Positions 26,936-34,934 of a stretch of 64,000 bases of DNA are shown in pieces. Source of the stretch: Calothrix sp. NIES-4105 (GTDB lineage Bacteria; Cyanobacteriota; Cyanobacteriia; Cyanobacteriales; Nostocaceae). The stretch covers positions 1,305,470 through 1,369,469 of the forward strand of contig NZ_AP018290.1 of the NCBI RefSeq assembly GCF_002368415.1, written 5' to 3'. A program made the translations under genes and the position numbers. The notes under the pieces were generated by a model. The model saw nothing but the letters and a program-made list of their open reading frames with translations. It did not search any database and was not told the DNA's origin. Position 1 is the stretch's first letter. Each line of letters begins with the position of its first letter.

Positions 26936-29137
26936 TTAAGCTGGAATCGCAATTGTAAACTTGGTGCCGTTACTTGCTTGCGAATCACACAATAACTTAC
27001 CGCGATGAGTTTTGACGATAATTTGGTAACTTATTGATAAACCTAACCCAGCACCTTTACCAACTGGTTTGGTTGTAAAAAAAGGTTCAAATAAGTGTTT
27101 TATATCTTCATCTTTGATACCTATACCATTATCTGCAATACTTATTTGTATCCAGTTATCGTCTGTCAGTTGAGTAGAAATTTTTATGATTCGAGGTTGA
27201 TTTGTTGTCACTTCGCTCAATGCGTCGGTAGCGTTATTCAAAATGTTCAAAAAAACTTGATTAAGTTGCTTTGCATAGCATTTGACTAAAGGCAATGAAC
27301 CATATTTTTTAATTACTTTAATTTCTGCATTTGAATCTCGTTTTAGCCGATGCTGTATAATTAGTAATGTATTATCTATACCTTCATGTATATTTACTTC
27401 TTTATATTCCGCTTCATCGAGTCGTGAAAACGAACGTAAAGATTGTACTATATCGCGAATACGAGTGGCGCCGACTTTCATTGAATGTAAAAGTTTAGGT
27501 AAATCGTCTTCAATAAATTCTAAATCAACTTCTTCAATTTGTTGTTGTAAAGCTAATGGCGGGTTAGGATAATGTTCTTGATAAGATTCTAATAATTCTA
27601 ATAAACTTACTGCGTATCCTTCTATATGAGTAATATTACCGTAGATAAAGCTTACTGGATTATTGATTTCATGTGCAATACCTGCTACCATTTGCCCTAA
27701 TGCAGACATTTTTTCAGCTTGCAAGATTTGTGTCTGGGTTTGCTGTAAATCATGTAAAGCTTTTTGTAGTTCAAGTGTTCTTTGTTCTACACGACTTTCT
27801 AATTCGCAAAACGAATTACTGAGTTCAATTGCCATTTTCTTAAAAGCTGACGCTAATTGACCAATTTCATCAAGACGGTTTACATCAATATTAATATCAA
27901 ATTCACCCGCTGAAATCTTACTGACTGCGTGAGTTAATTCGCTTAATGGAGTCGCGACTTGTTTACGCAGTACAGACAATAGTAACCAAATTACTACAGC
28001 TAATATAGTTATCCCTGAAATCAAAATAAATACAAATGTATAAAATGCAGATTGAGACAAAAGTGATTTTGGGTATACCGTCACAAAATACCAGTCTGGT
28101 CCAGCAATTTTAGTAATTGCTAAATATTGCTGGTCTTGGTAGTTTTCAATAACATTACTGCTACGATTCTGTTTCGCTAACTTAAAAATTCGCGACAATT
28201 CTGGATTATTTAATTCAGTAATCCTTAATTTGCCTTGGCTTTGCTTAATTTCGTCTGTAAGCCGAGGATGTGCAATCAAACTGCCATCGTTTCTAAAAAT
28301 AATATTATATGTTCCTGGTAATTTTTTATTAATTGTGCTTTTGATCAAATCAGTCAACACTATATCATGCCCAACAATGCCCAAAAAATTATTATCCTTG
28401 TATACTGGTACAATCGCTGAAACCATCCACATATTGACTGTGGTATCAAGATACAGCTTTGTAAATACTGGTTTTCTGTCTGGATTATTTTCAGGAGTCG
28501 CAACCGTGAAATATTCTTCATTCGGTATATATAAATCTGCTGGCGCCTCTAACCCCCAAGCTTTACCTTTCCAATAACTAATATCAATATTCTTTTTAGA
28601 ATCAAAATAAGTACCCGCAAACCGATTACTCCAAGCTAAACCATAGGCGCCAATTAAATTGTACACTGTTACAATCAAACGTTTGTCTTCAGCATTTAGC
28701 TCAATATTGCGACCAACAAATACAGTTGGATAACGATACGCATCGAATTTTTTTTGTGAAATTTGAGTAGAACTACGCTTTGTACCATCACTCCAAGGAA
28801 AATATAGCTTCTGAAATTGTCTATCAACCGAAGCTGCGTCTGACTGTTTTAACTCCTGTAATAATCTACTTCTCAACAAAGTCAAATTATCTTTAGCCAA
28901 CAAAAAAATATTGCTTTCGCGTTCTCCCCGTTCAACAATATACTTTTCTAATTGCTGTTTTGTTTGGGCTTCCAAATTAGACATCACGTGAAAGTAACCG
29001 CATACAGCAGATACAACGACTACAGCCGTAACTCGCAGGCTCATATTATACAGCGTTTTACGGGTGAGCGACGAATGATAAGCAGCAGTTTTGGTCAAAA
29101 GTTGAGCTAATAGCCGCTCGTAAAAATTTCCCGACAT
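26936..29137 (-). CDS. Sensor histidine kinase with Cache sensor and HAMP
   Basis: A 733-residue membrane kinase. The first membrane helix is near residues 33-50, a large extracytoplasmic double-Cache ligand-binding domain spans about 55-360 (for example DGSLIAHPRL and GPDWYFVTVYPKS), the second helix is near 370-395 (FILISGITILAVVIWLLL), followed by HAMP, a coiled coil (LELQKALHDLQQTQTQIL), the H box MVAGIAHEINNPVSFIYGN, and an HATPase domain with N box (NILNNATDAL), IADNGIGI and GKGAGLGLSIS. No receiver is fused and no regulator is adjacent. Ligand unknown; Cache domains often sense amino acids or organic acids. Confidence 0.92.
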   Translation of the reverse strand: MSGNFYERLLAQLLTKTAAYHSSLTRKTLYNMSLRVTAVVVVSAVCGYFHVMSNLEAQTKQQLEKYIVERGERESNIFLLAKDNLTLLRSRLLQELKQSDAASVDRQFQKLYFPWSDGTKRSSTQISQKKFDAYRYPTVFVGRNIELNAEDKRLIVTVYNLIGAYGLAWSNRFAGTYFDSKKNIDISYWKGKAWGLEAPADLYIPNEEYFTVATPENNPDRKPVFTKLYLDTTVNMWMVSAIVPVYKDNNFLGIVGHDIVLTDLIKSTINKKLPGTYNIIFRNDGSLIAHPRLTDEIKQSQGKLRITELNNPELSRIFKLAKQNRSSNVIENYQDQQYLAITKIAGPDWYFVTVYPKSLLSQSAFYTFVFILISGITILAVVIWLLLSVLRKQVATPLSELTHAVSKISAGEFDINIDVNRLDEIGQLASAFKKMAIELSNSFCELESRVEQRTLELQKALHDLQQTQTQILQAEKMSALGQMVAGIAHEINNPVSFIYGNITHIEGYAVSLLELLESYQEHYPNPPLALQQQIEEVDLEFIEDDLPKLLHSMKVGATRIRDIVQSLRSFSRLDEAEYKEVNIHEGIDNTLLIIQHRLKRDSNAEIKVIKKYGSLPLVKCYAKQLNQVFLNILNNATDALSEVTTNQPRIIKISTQLTDDNWIQISIADNGIGIKDEDIKHLFEPFFTTKPVGKGAGLGLSISYQIIVKTHRGKLLCDSQASNGTKFTIAIPA

Positions 29138-29423
29138 GAGGCAGAGTGTTCTAAGTTATACAATAGTTTTCTCATGTCGAGAGCTAAAATGGCAAAGTAG
29201 GTAACACGAGCATATAAAAGACTTATCATTATTATCAGAAAAATCAATCAAAAATCTAACTTATTGTAGTTATGCTAATAGACCAAATATAAAAATTACT
29301 TTATCTTAAGATTGTTTGTAATTTATTAATCAAATAGATAGTCAATATTGCTGTATTGATTCCGATACAGTGGTAGAAGTCAGTATACAGATACAGATAG
29401 TCCCCATTTGAGTATATATTTTT

Positions 29424-31256
29424 ATGGCGTTATTAGATTCTGAATTTGGCAAGAAGCAGACACGTACTGTCGGCAATGGCTTACAATCATTATTTTTAAT
29501 CATATTTACATTAGCTTCAATTACAGCAATGGGCGCCCGTTTAGCTCACTTGCAAGTGGTGGAGGGCAAAAAGTATAGCGAGCGGGCGCAGTCGAACCGA
29601 GTACGAGTAATTCCGAAACAGCCAGAACGAGGTAACGTTTTTGACCGTAACGGCAAACTGCTAGCTACAACTCGTTACCCACGTTCAGTGTACTTGTGGC
29701 CGATGACACACACAAAGTCGGGTTGGGATGAAAAAATAGGCCCACGTTTGTCTAAAATCTTAGACATGCCACAAGAGGAAATCGAAAAGAAACTCGAAGA
29801 AGCTGGACCAAATTCTTCTACACTTGTGCGTATCGCTCGTGATTTGAGCATGGAAGAAGTTACAGCGCTCAAAGAATATCAGCATGAACTTCCCAACGTT
29901 GAGATTCATACCGAGGCAGTACGTTCTTATCCGCATAAACACGAACTAGCTCACGTATTAGGTTATACTCGCGAATTAACCGCTGAACAATTAAAGAATA
30001 GGAAAGATGAAGGTTATCGCCTTGGCGATGTGATTGGGCAAATGGGTGTAGAAAAAGCCTTTGAACAACATTTACGCGGTGAATGGGGTGGTCAAGAAGT
30101 TGAAGTCGATGGTCGTGGGCGCCCACTCAAAACCTTGGGAGAAGTACAAGCAAAAGCTGGTAAAGATTTACACTTAACTATTGATTTAGACATTCAAAAG
30201 GCAGCAGAGAAAGCTTTGGCAGGTAAAAATGGCTCAATTGTGGTGATGAATCCAAACAATGGGTCTGTTTTAGCAATGGTTTCTCACCCAACTTTTGACC
30301 CGAATGTTTTCTCAAAACACAAGCCAGACCCGAAAGAATTACGGAACGTTTTGCAAGGTGAAGGATATCCACTTGTGAATCGCGCGTTAAGTGCATTTCC
30401 TCCTGCAAGTACTTTTAAAATCGTTACTACTGCAGCAGGGTTAGAGTCAGGTAAATTCAAACCTAATGTTATATTGCCAACTTATGGGTCACTAAATATT
30501 GGGGGTGTAACATTTGGTGAGTGGAACCATGCAGGGTTTGGGCCATTAGGATGGACTGGTGCGATGGCAATGAGTAGCGACACCTTCTTTTACCAAATTG
30601 GCAGAGGTGTAGGTGGCCCAACGATGATTGAGTGGACGCGCAAATTTGGATTTGGCAAGAAAACCGGATTTGAGTTTACAACTGAAGAATCTAAGGGTTT
30701 GGTACCAGATGAGGAGTGGACGCAAAGAGCATTAAAAATGCCTTGGACTATTGGGCACACTATTAATATGTCTATTGGACAAGGCGCCTTGTTAACAACT
30801 CCGTTACAAGTAGCACGAATGTTCGCTGTACCTGCTAACGGAGGTTATCTCGTGCAACCCCACTTGTTCAAAGACAATGAAGATGCCCAAAAATGGCGTA
30901 AATCAGTAGGGATGAAACCTGAAACAATTAAAATTTTACAAGATGGTTTACGCAAAGTAATCACCGAAGGTACAGCAAAATCTTTGAATTCTCCAACATT
31001 AGCGCCTATTGCTGGTAAAACTGGTACTGCCGAAGCTTGGAGAAAAGGTATAAAAGAAAACCACGCTTGGTTTGGTGGTTACGCTCCTGCTAATAAACCA
31101 GAAATTTTGGTAGTTACCTTCGCCGAACACTCTGGTGGTGGTGGTGGTAGCGTCGCGGCGCCGCTGGCTTTCCAAATTATGGAAGATTATTTCCAAAGAA
31201 AGTATCCAGGTAAATACAAAAAACCTGAAGTTAAAGAAGTTGAGAAGAAGAGTTAA
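29424..31256 (+). CDS. mrdA: Penicillin-binding protein 2 (peptidoglycan transpeptidase)
   Basis: A class B PBP of 610 residues acting in cell-wall elongation. One N-terminal membrane helix (LQSLFLIIFTLASITAMGA, about 20-38), the dimerisation domain with RGNVFDRNGKLLA near 69, then the transpeptidase: SxxK as PPASTFKIV near residue 327, SxN/SSD near MAMSSDTFFYQ, and KTGTAE near 531. It ends with a basic Lys-rich tail. It starts at ATG 29424. It stands alone; rodA is not adjacent. A heptamer-repeat hairpin separates it from the convergent redoxin gene. Confidence 0.95.
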   Translation: MALLDSEFGKKQTRTVGNGLQSLFLIIFTLASITAMGARLAHLQVVEGKKYSERAQSNRVRVIPKQPERGNVFDRNGKLLATTRYPRSVYLWPMTHTKSGWDEKIGPRLSKILDMPQEEIEKKLEEAGPNSSTLVRIARDLSMEEVTALKEYQHELPNVEIHTEAVRSYPHKHELAHVLGYTRELTAEQLKNRKDEGYRLGDVIGQMGVEKAFEQHLRGEWGGQEVEVDGRGRPLKTLGEVQAKAGKDLHLTIDLDIQKAAEKALAGKNGSIVVMNPNNGSVLAMVSHPTFDPNVFSKHKPDPKELRNVLQGEGYPLVNRALSAFPPASTFKIVTTAAGLESGKFKPNVILPTYGSLNIGGVTFGEWNHAGFGPLGWTGAMAMSSDTFFYQIGRGVGGPTMIEWTRKFGFGKKTGFEFTTEESKGLVPDEEWTQRALKMPWTIGHTINMSIGQGALLTTPLQVARMFAVPANGGYLVQPHLFKDNEDAQKWRKSVGMKPETIKILQDGLRKVITEGTAKSLNSPTLAPIAGKTGTAEAWRKGIKENHAWFGGYAPANKPEILVVTFAEHSGGGGGSVAAPLAFQIMEDYFQRKYPGKYKKPEVKEVEKKS

Positions 31257-31258
31257 AA

Positions 31259-31392
31259 GTGCTGAGTGCTGAGTGCTGAGTGCTGAGTTTAAATCAAAAC
31301 TCTTAACTTTTAATCTTTAACTCATGAATCAGCACTAAAAACTGTAGGTGGGCACTGCCCACCTTACTCAGCACTCAGCACTCAGCACTCAT
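31259..31392. repeat. Heptamer (GTGCTGA) short tandem repeats in inverted arrangement
   Basis: Four tandem GTGCTGA units (31259-31287) and about three and a half inverted units (31369-31392) flank a perfect 19-base palindrome at 31346-31364 (AGGTGGGCA arms). Between two convergent genes, it can fold into a long hairpin and may end transcription in both directions. A second GGTGGGCA/TGCCCACC palindrome lies near 18865. Confidence 0.8.
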
Positions 31393-31395
31393 AAC

Positions 31396-31938
31396 TTAAA
31401 TATTGTCAAACTGCTCTAATAATTTCTCAACGCTAGCGTTATGGTCTAAAAAGGAGAATAAATGCCGATAACGCAGTTTCCCTTCTTTATCTAATACAAA
31501 TTGTCCAGGTAACGGGGCGCCTAATGCTTGTCCAGTTTGGTAGGTTCGGAATACTCTACAAGTTGGGTCACTTAGTAATGGCATCTTCAAGCCTAAATCT
31601 TTAACTACGATTTGGCTTTGTCTTTCGTCGGTACTAGTTACCATTAATACTTCGATACCGCGACTAGTAAATTGCTCGTAATTCTCGTTCAAAGCTTTGA
31701 TATGGGGAAAGCAAAACGGGCAGTACTGCTTTTCTGTAAAAATTCGAGTCAAAGCAAGCAGAACAGGTTGTTTACTTCGATATTCTGATAACTTCACAAC
31801 TTTACCGTTTTTGATATCCGGTAGTTGAAAGTCAGGAGTAAGAAAGTTTATCAGAAGCTTATCATGTGCGGGAATCGGTAAAAAATTGCGCGCGAAACGC
31901 TCATTAAATAAACCCCTAAAATCTGTAGATATTGCCAT
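31396..31938 (-). CDS. AhpC/TSA-family redoxin (peroxiredoxin-like)
   Basis: A 180-residue thioredoxin-fold protein: APDFQLP-like FLTPDFQLPDIKNGKVVKL, then a CxxC-bearing EKQYCPFCFPHIKAL segment in place of the usual peroxidatic site, and LSDPTCRVFRTYQTGQALGA. This is the AhpC/TSA-like subgroup that may act as a thiol oxidoreductase or peroxidase in the cytoplasm. It lies 159 bases downstream of the 2-Cys peroxiredoxin gene on the same strand, hinting at linked oxidative-stress roles. Confidence 0.82.
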   Translation of the reverse strand: MAISTDFRGLFNERFARNFLPIPAHDKLLINFLTPDFQLPDIKNGKVVKLSEYRSKQPVLLALTRIFTEKQYCPFCFPHIKALNENYEQFTSRGIEVLMVTSTDERQSQIVVKDLGLKMPLLSDPTCRVFRTYQTGQALGAPLPGQFVLDKEGKLRYRHLFSFLDHNASVEKLLEQFDNI

Positions 31939-32097
31939 ATGCTATTTATGCCTGTCAATTTTCTTGGTATAAATTTTGACTTACACTAATTAAAAACCAC
32001 AGCTAAACACGATTTTAAGATAGTATACGTGTTTACCTGTGGTCATTTTATATTATAATTTTAACTCCAATATAAAAAATGGAGCTAAGACGGGCGC

Positions 32098-32691
32098 CTA
32101 AACGCTCGCAAAGTAAACTTTAGACTTGATTGGATCAGGGTTCATTGTCTTGTCACCTGGTTGCCAACCAGCAGGACAAACTTCATCGGGGTGCGATTGT
32201 ACGTATTGAATTGCTTGCAGTGTTCGTAATGTCTCATCAACGCTACGACCAAATGCTAAGTTGTTAATAGTCGCGTGCTGGATTGTACCATCTTTATCAA
32301 TGATGAACAAACCACGCAAAGCTACACCTGCTGCTGGGTCGAGAACGTTGTAAGCTGTGCTGATTTCTTTCTTAATGTCAGAAACAAGTGGGTAGTTTAG
32401 GTCACCGACACCACCGGATTTACGGTCTGTTTGTATCCAAGCAAGGTGCGAAAATTCACTGTCAACTGAAACACCTAGTACTTCAGTATTGACTTTTTTG
32501 AATTCTTCGTAACGGTCGCTGAATGCTGTAATCTCTGTTGGACAAACAAATGTAAAGTCTAAGGGGTAAAAGAATAGTACGACATACTTACCGCGATAAT
32601 CGGAAAGTTTTACTGTCTTAAATTCTTGGTCTAATACTGCTGTTGCTGTAAAGTCAGGAGCAGTTTGACCTACACGAATGCATTCTGTCAT
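32098..32691 (-). CDS. 2-Cys peroxiredoxin
   Basis: A typical 2-Cys peroxiredoxin of 197 residues that reduces H2O2 and organic peroxides, usually with thioredoxin. The peroxidatic Cys is in [17 protein letters not shown] near residue 52, the resolving Cys in [11 protein letters not shown] near 172, and [16 protein letters not shown] is intact. The C-terminus keeps a YFASV-like tail. AGGGAG about 9 bases before the ATG at 32691 supports the start. Upstream is a three-fold 12-bp tandem repeat. Confidence 0.95.
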   Translation of the reverse strand: MTECIRVGQTAPDFTATAVLDQEFKTVKLSDYRGKYVVLFFYPLDFTFVCPTEITAFSDRYEEFKKVNTEVLGVSVDSEFSHLAWIQTDRKSGGVGDLNYPLVSDIKKEISTAYNVLDPAAGVALRGLFIIDKDGTIQHATINNLAFGRSVDETLRTLQAIQYVQSHPDEVCPAGWQPGDKTMNPDPIKSKVYFASV

Positions 32692-32711
32692 TTATTATTC
32701 TCCCTCATTGC

Positions 32712-32747
32712 TTACACGTTTAGTTACACGTTTAGTTACATGTTTAT
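32712..32747. repeat. 12-bp tandem repeat upstream of 2-Cys peroxiredoxin
   Basis: TTACACGTTTAG twice, followed by TTACATGTTTAT. It lies 21-56 bases upstream of the peroxiredoxin start, where it could serve as repeated regulator sites or simply be slippage-prone sequence. Confidence 0.6.
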
Positions 32748-32860
32748 GATCAGCGCCCATAACTTTTAGTTACTTTTGCACCAATGTTATGTTCTACGCT
32801 TTACTATTTAATTACGAACTGTTACAACTATATCATACTCATAACGATTTTGAGTAAATA

Positions 32861-34843
32861 ATGTTAGATGATTTAGATAAGCGGGAATGGTTGTTAACTA
32901 ATGGTTTAGGGAGTTTTGCAAGTGGGACAGTTACGGATATCCGCACCCGGACTTACCACGGGTGGTTTTTTGCTGCCTTGAAACCACCGCTAGACCGTAA
33001 TTTACTGTTATCACATTTAGAAGCGAGTTTGGAGTTATCAGACCGCACTATATCATTAGGGACAAATTATTGGGGAACGGGTGAGATTGAACCATCAGGA
33101 TATAAGTTACTACGTGATTTTAATATTAATCCGGTGCCGACGTGGAAATGGGGAGATGAAGACTGGCGCCTTGAGCGACGTTTGTTTATGCCGTATGAGG
33201 GGGTAGAGGAAGATACAAAAAAGCTTGTTCATCGTTTGCTGATTCAATACCGATATAATGGGATAAAGCCTGCAATATTAAGGTTAAGATTATTGGTGGC
33301 TGACCGAGATTTTCATCATCAACAAATCCAGGCGCCATCTTTGAAGTTTATCGAAATGTTGGGAGTGCAGCAAGTTTGTATACAGGCAAACAATGGTGGT
33401 ATGGGTACACCTTGGCATTTGCGCTGGACGAGAGGAGAGTATAAGCAGGATGCTGTTTGGTATTGGAATTATAGTTTATTAGAAGAAACCGCGCGTGGAT
33501 TAGATGACAAAGAAAATTTATATAGTCCAGGTTATTTGAGTGTCGTAATGGAACCAGGGGATACTATTACTCTAGAAGCACGAGTTGGTTTTCCTGAAAG
33601 TTATCAAGATTACCTGACAGACAAAACTTTTGATCAAGCTGTTGAAGTTGAGCAGCAGCGTTTCTTAGGAATAGGAGACAGAGCATTACTAAAAGCTAGT
33701 GAGCAATTTATTGTTTACCATGAATATACTAATAGTTCAACAATCATAGCAGGATACCACTGGTTTGATGATTGGGGACGGGATGCTTTAATTGCTTTAC
33801 CCGGTTTATTGTTAGTTCCTAAGCGCTACAAAAAAGCCAAAGAAATATTAAGTACTTTTAGTAATTCTTGTCGCTACGGTTTAATTGCCAATCATTTACC
33901 TGTTGCAAACAATGAAGCATTATATAACAGTGTAGATATATCGTTATGGTGGATTGAAGCACTTGGGCTATATCTTGAAGCAACACAAGATTGGGAGTTT
34001 TTAGCTTTACAATATCCAGTCGTACAGCAAATTTATAAAGCTTATATTGGTGGTACTCGCTATAATATTCACGTGGATTCTACTGATGGATTAGTCAGTT
34101 GGGATAATCGAGGTGTAGCATTAACGTGGATGGATACTGTGGTTGATGGGCGCCCAGTCACACCTAGATTAGGTAAACCAGTAGAAGTTAATGCACTATG
34201 GTATTCTGCTTTATGTTGGGCTTCGCGGTGGGCAGAAATTCTCAGCGAGTTGCCTAATTTACCAAATATAAATCATAAAGAACAAAGGCGCCTAGCAAAA
34301 CAATCTCGACGTTACACAATGCAAGCAGAGTCAGTCAAATTTAATATGCAAAAGTATTGGAATTCAAACTTAGGCTACCTTTATGATACAATAGAACCCG
34401 ATGACCGTCGTAATTCTCAAATACGTCCAAACGCCGTATTAGCGCTATCATTTGCTCACTGTGGATTTACACAATTGCAAGGGCAACAAGTACTTGAAGT
34501 AGCGTGCGAGCGTTTATTAACACCATATGGGCTTCGTAGTCTTGACCCACTTGACCCTAATTATATCGGTAAATACGTAGGCAATCAACAACAGCGTGAT
34601 TATGCATATCATCAAGGTACAGTATGGTGCTGGTTAATTGGTGCATTTATTCGCGCGTGGCAAAGATTTAATCCAGATAAACCATTACCATTTTCTTTCT
34701 CACCTTTACTTCACCATTTTGGATTTACAGGGTGTATTAACTCAATTTCTGAAATTTTCGACGGTGACGAACCACATACACCAAGAGGAGCAATAGCACA
34801 AGCCAAATCTGTTGCCGAAGTCATCCGAAATTTACACCAGTAG
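32861..34843 (+). CDS. Glycogen debranching enzyme (amylo-alpha-1,6-glucosidase)
   Basis: A 660-residue cytoplasmic enzyme expected to remove alpha-1,6-linked glucose from glycogen branch points. The N-terminal domain begins EWLLTNGLGSFASGTVTDIR TRTYHGWFF, the GDE_N hallmark. The C-terminal (alpha/alpha)6 GDE_C domain contains GYHWFDDWGRDALIALPG with the catalytic acid, GLIANHLPVANNEALYNSVD and YHQGTVWCWLIGAFI. This is the bacterial/archaeal-type GH133 debranching enzyme. It starts at ATG 32861. Complements the amylase, phosphoglucomutase and GlgA in the window. A GTTGGGT repeat begins at its stop codon. Confidence 0.92.
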   Translation: MLDDLDKREWLLTNGLGSFASGTVTDIRTRTYHGWFFAALKPPLDRNLLLSHLEASLELSDRTISLGTNYWGTGEIEPSGYKLLRDFNINPVPTWKWGDEDWRLERRLFMPYEGVEEDTKKLVHRLLIQYRYNGIKPAILRLRLLVADRDFHHQQIQAPSLKFIEMLGVQQVCIQANNGGMGTPWHLRWTRGEYKQDAVWYWNYSLLEETARGLDDKENLYSPGYLSVVMEPGDTITLEARVGFPESYQDYLTDKTFDQAVEVEQQRFLGIGDRALLKASEQFIVYHEYTNSSTIIAGYHWFDDWGRDALIALPGLLLVPKRYKKAKEILSTFSNSCRYGLIANHLPVANNEALYNSVDISLWWIEALGLYLEATQDWEFLALQYPVVQQIYKAYIGGTRYNIHVDSTDGLVSWDNRGVALTWMDTVVDGRPVTPRLGKPVEVNALWYSALCWASRWAEILSELPNLPNINHKEQRRLAKQSRRYTMQAESVKFNMQKYWNSNLGYLYDTIEPDDRRNSQIRPNAVLALSFAHCGFTQLQGQQVLEVACERLLTPYGLRSLDPLDPNYIGKYVGNQQQRDYAYHQGTVWCWLIGAFIRAWQRFNPDKPLPFSFSPLLHHFGFTGCINSISEIFDGDEPHTPRGAIAQAKSVAEVIRNLHQ

Positions 34844-34871
34844 GTTGGGTGGAGGCGCTTCTGAACCCAAC
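34844..34871. repeat. GTTGGGT/ACCCAAC inverted repeat at the debranching-enzyme stop
   Basis: 7-bp arms around a 14-base centre, abutting the TAG stop of the debranching gene. Confidence 0.6.
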
Positions 34872-34934
34872 ATAAGTAGTTTTTTATATTGGTTTTTCCA
34901 ACTATCTTCGCTAAAAAACTCTCTAGCAAGTTTT

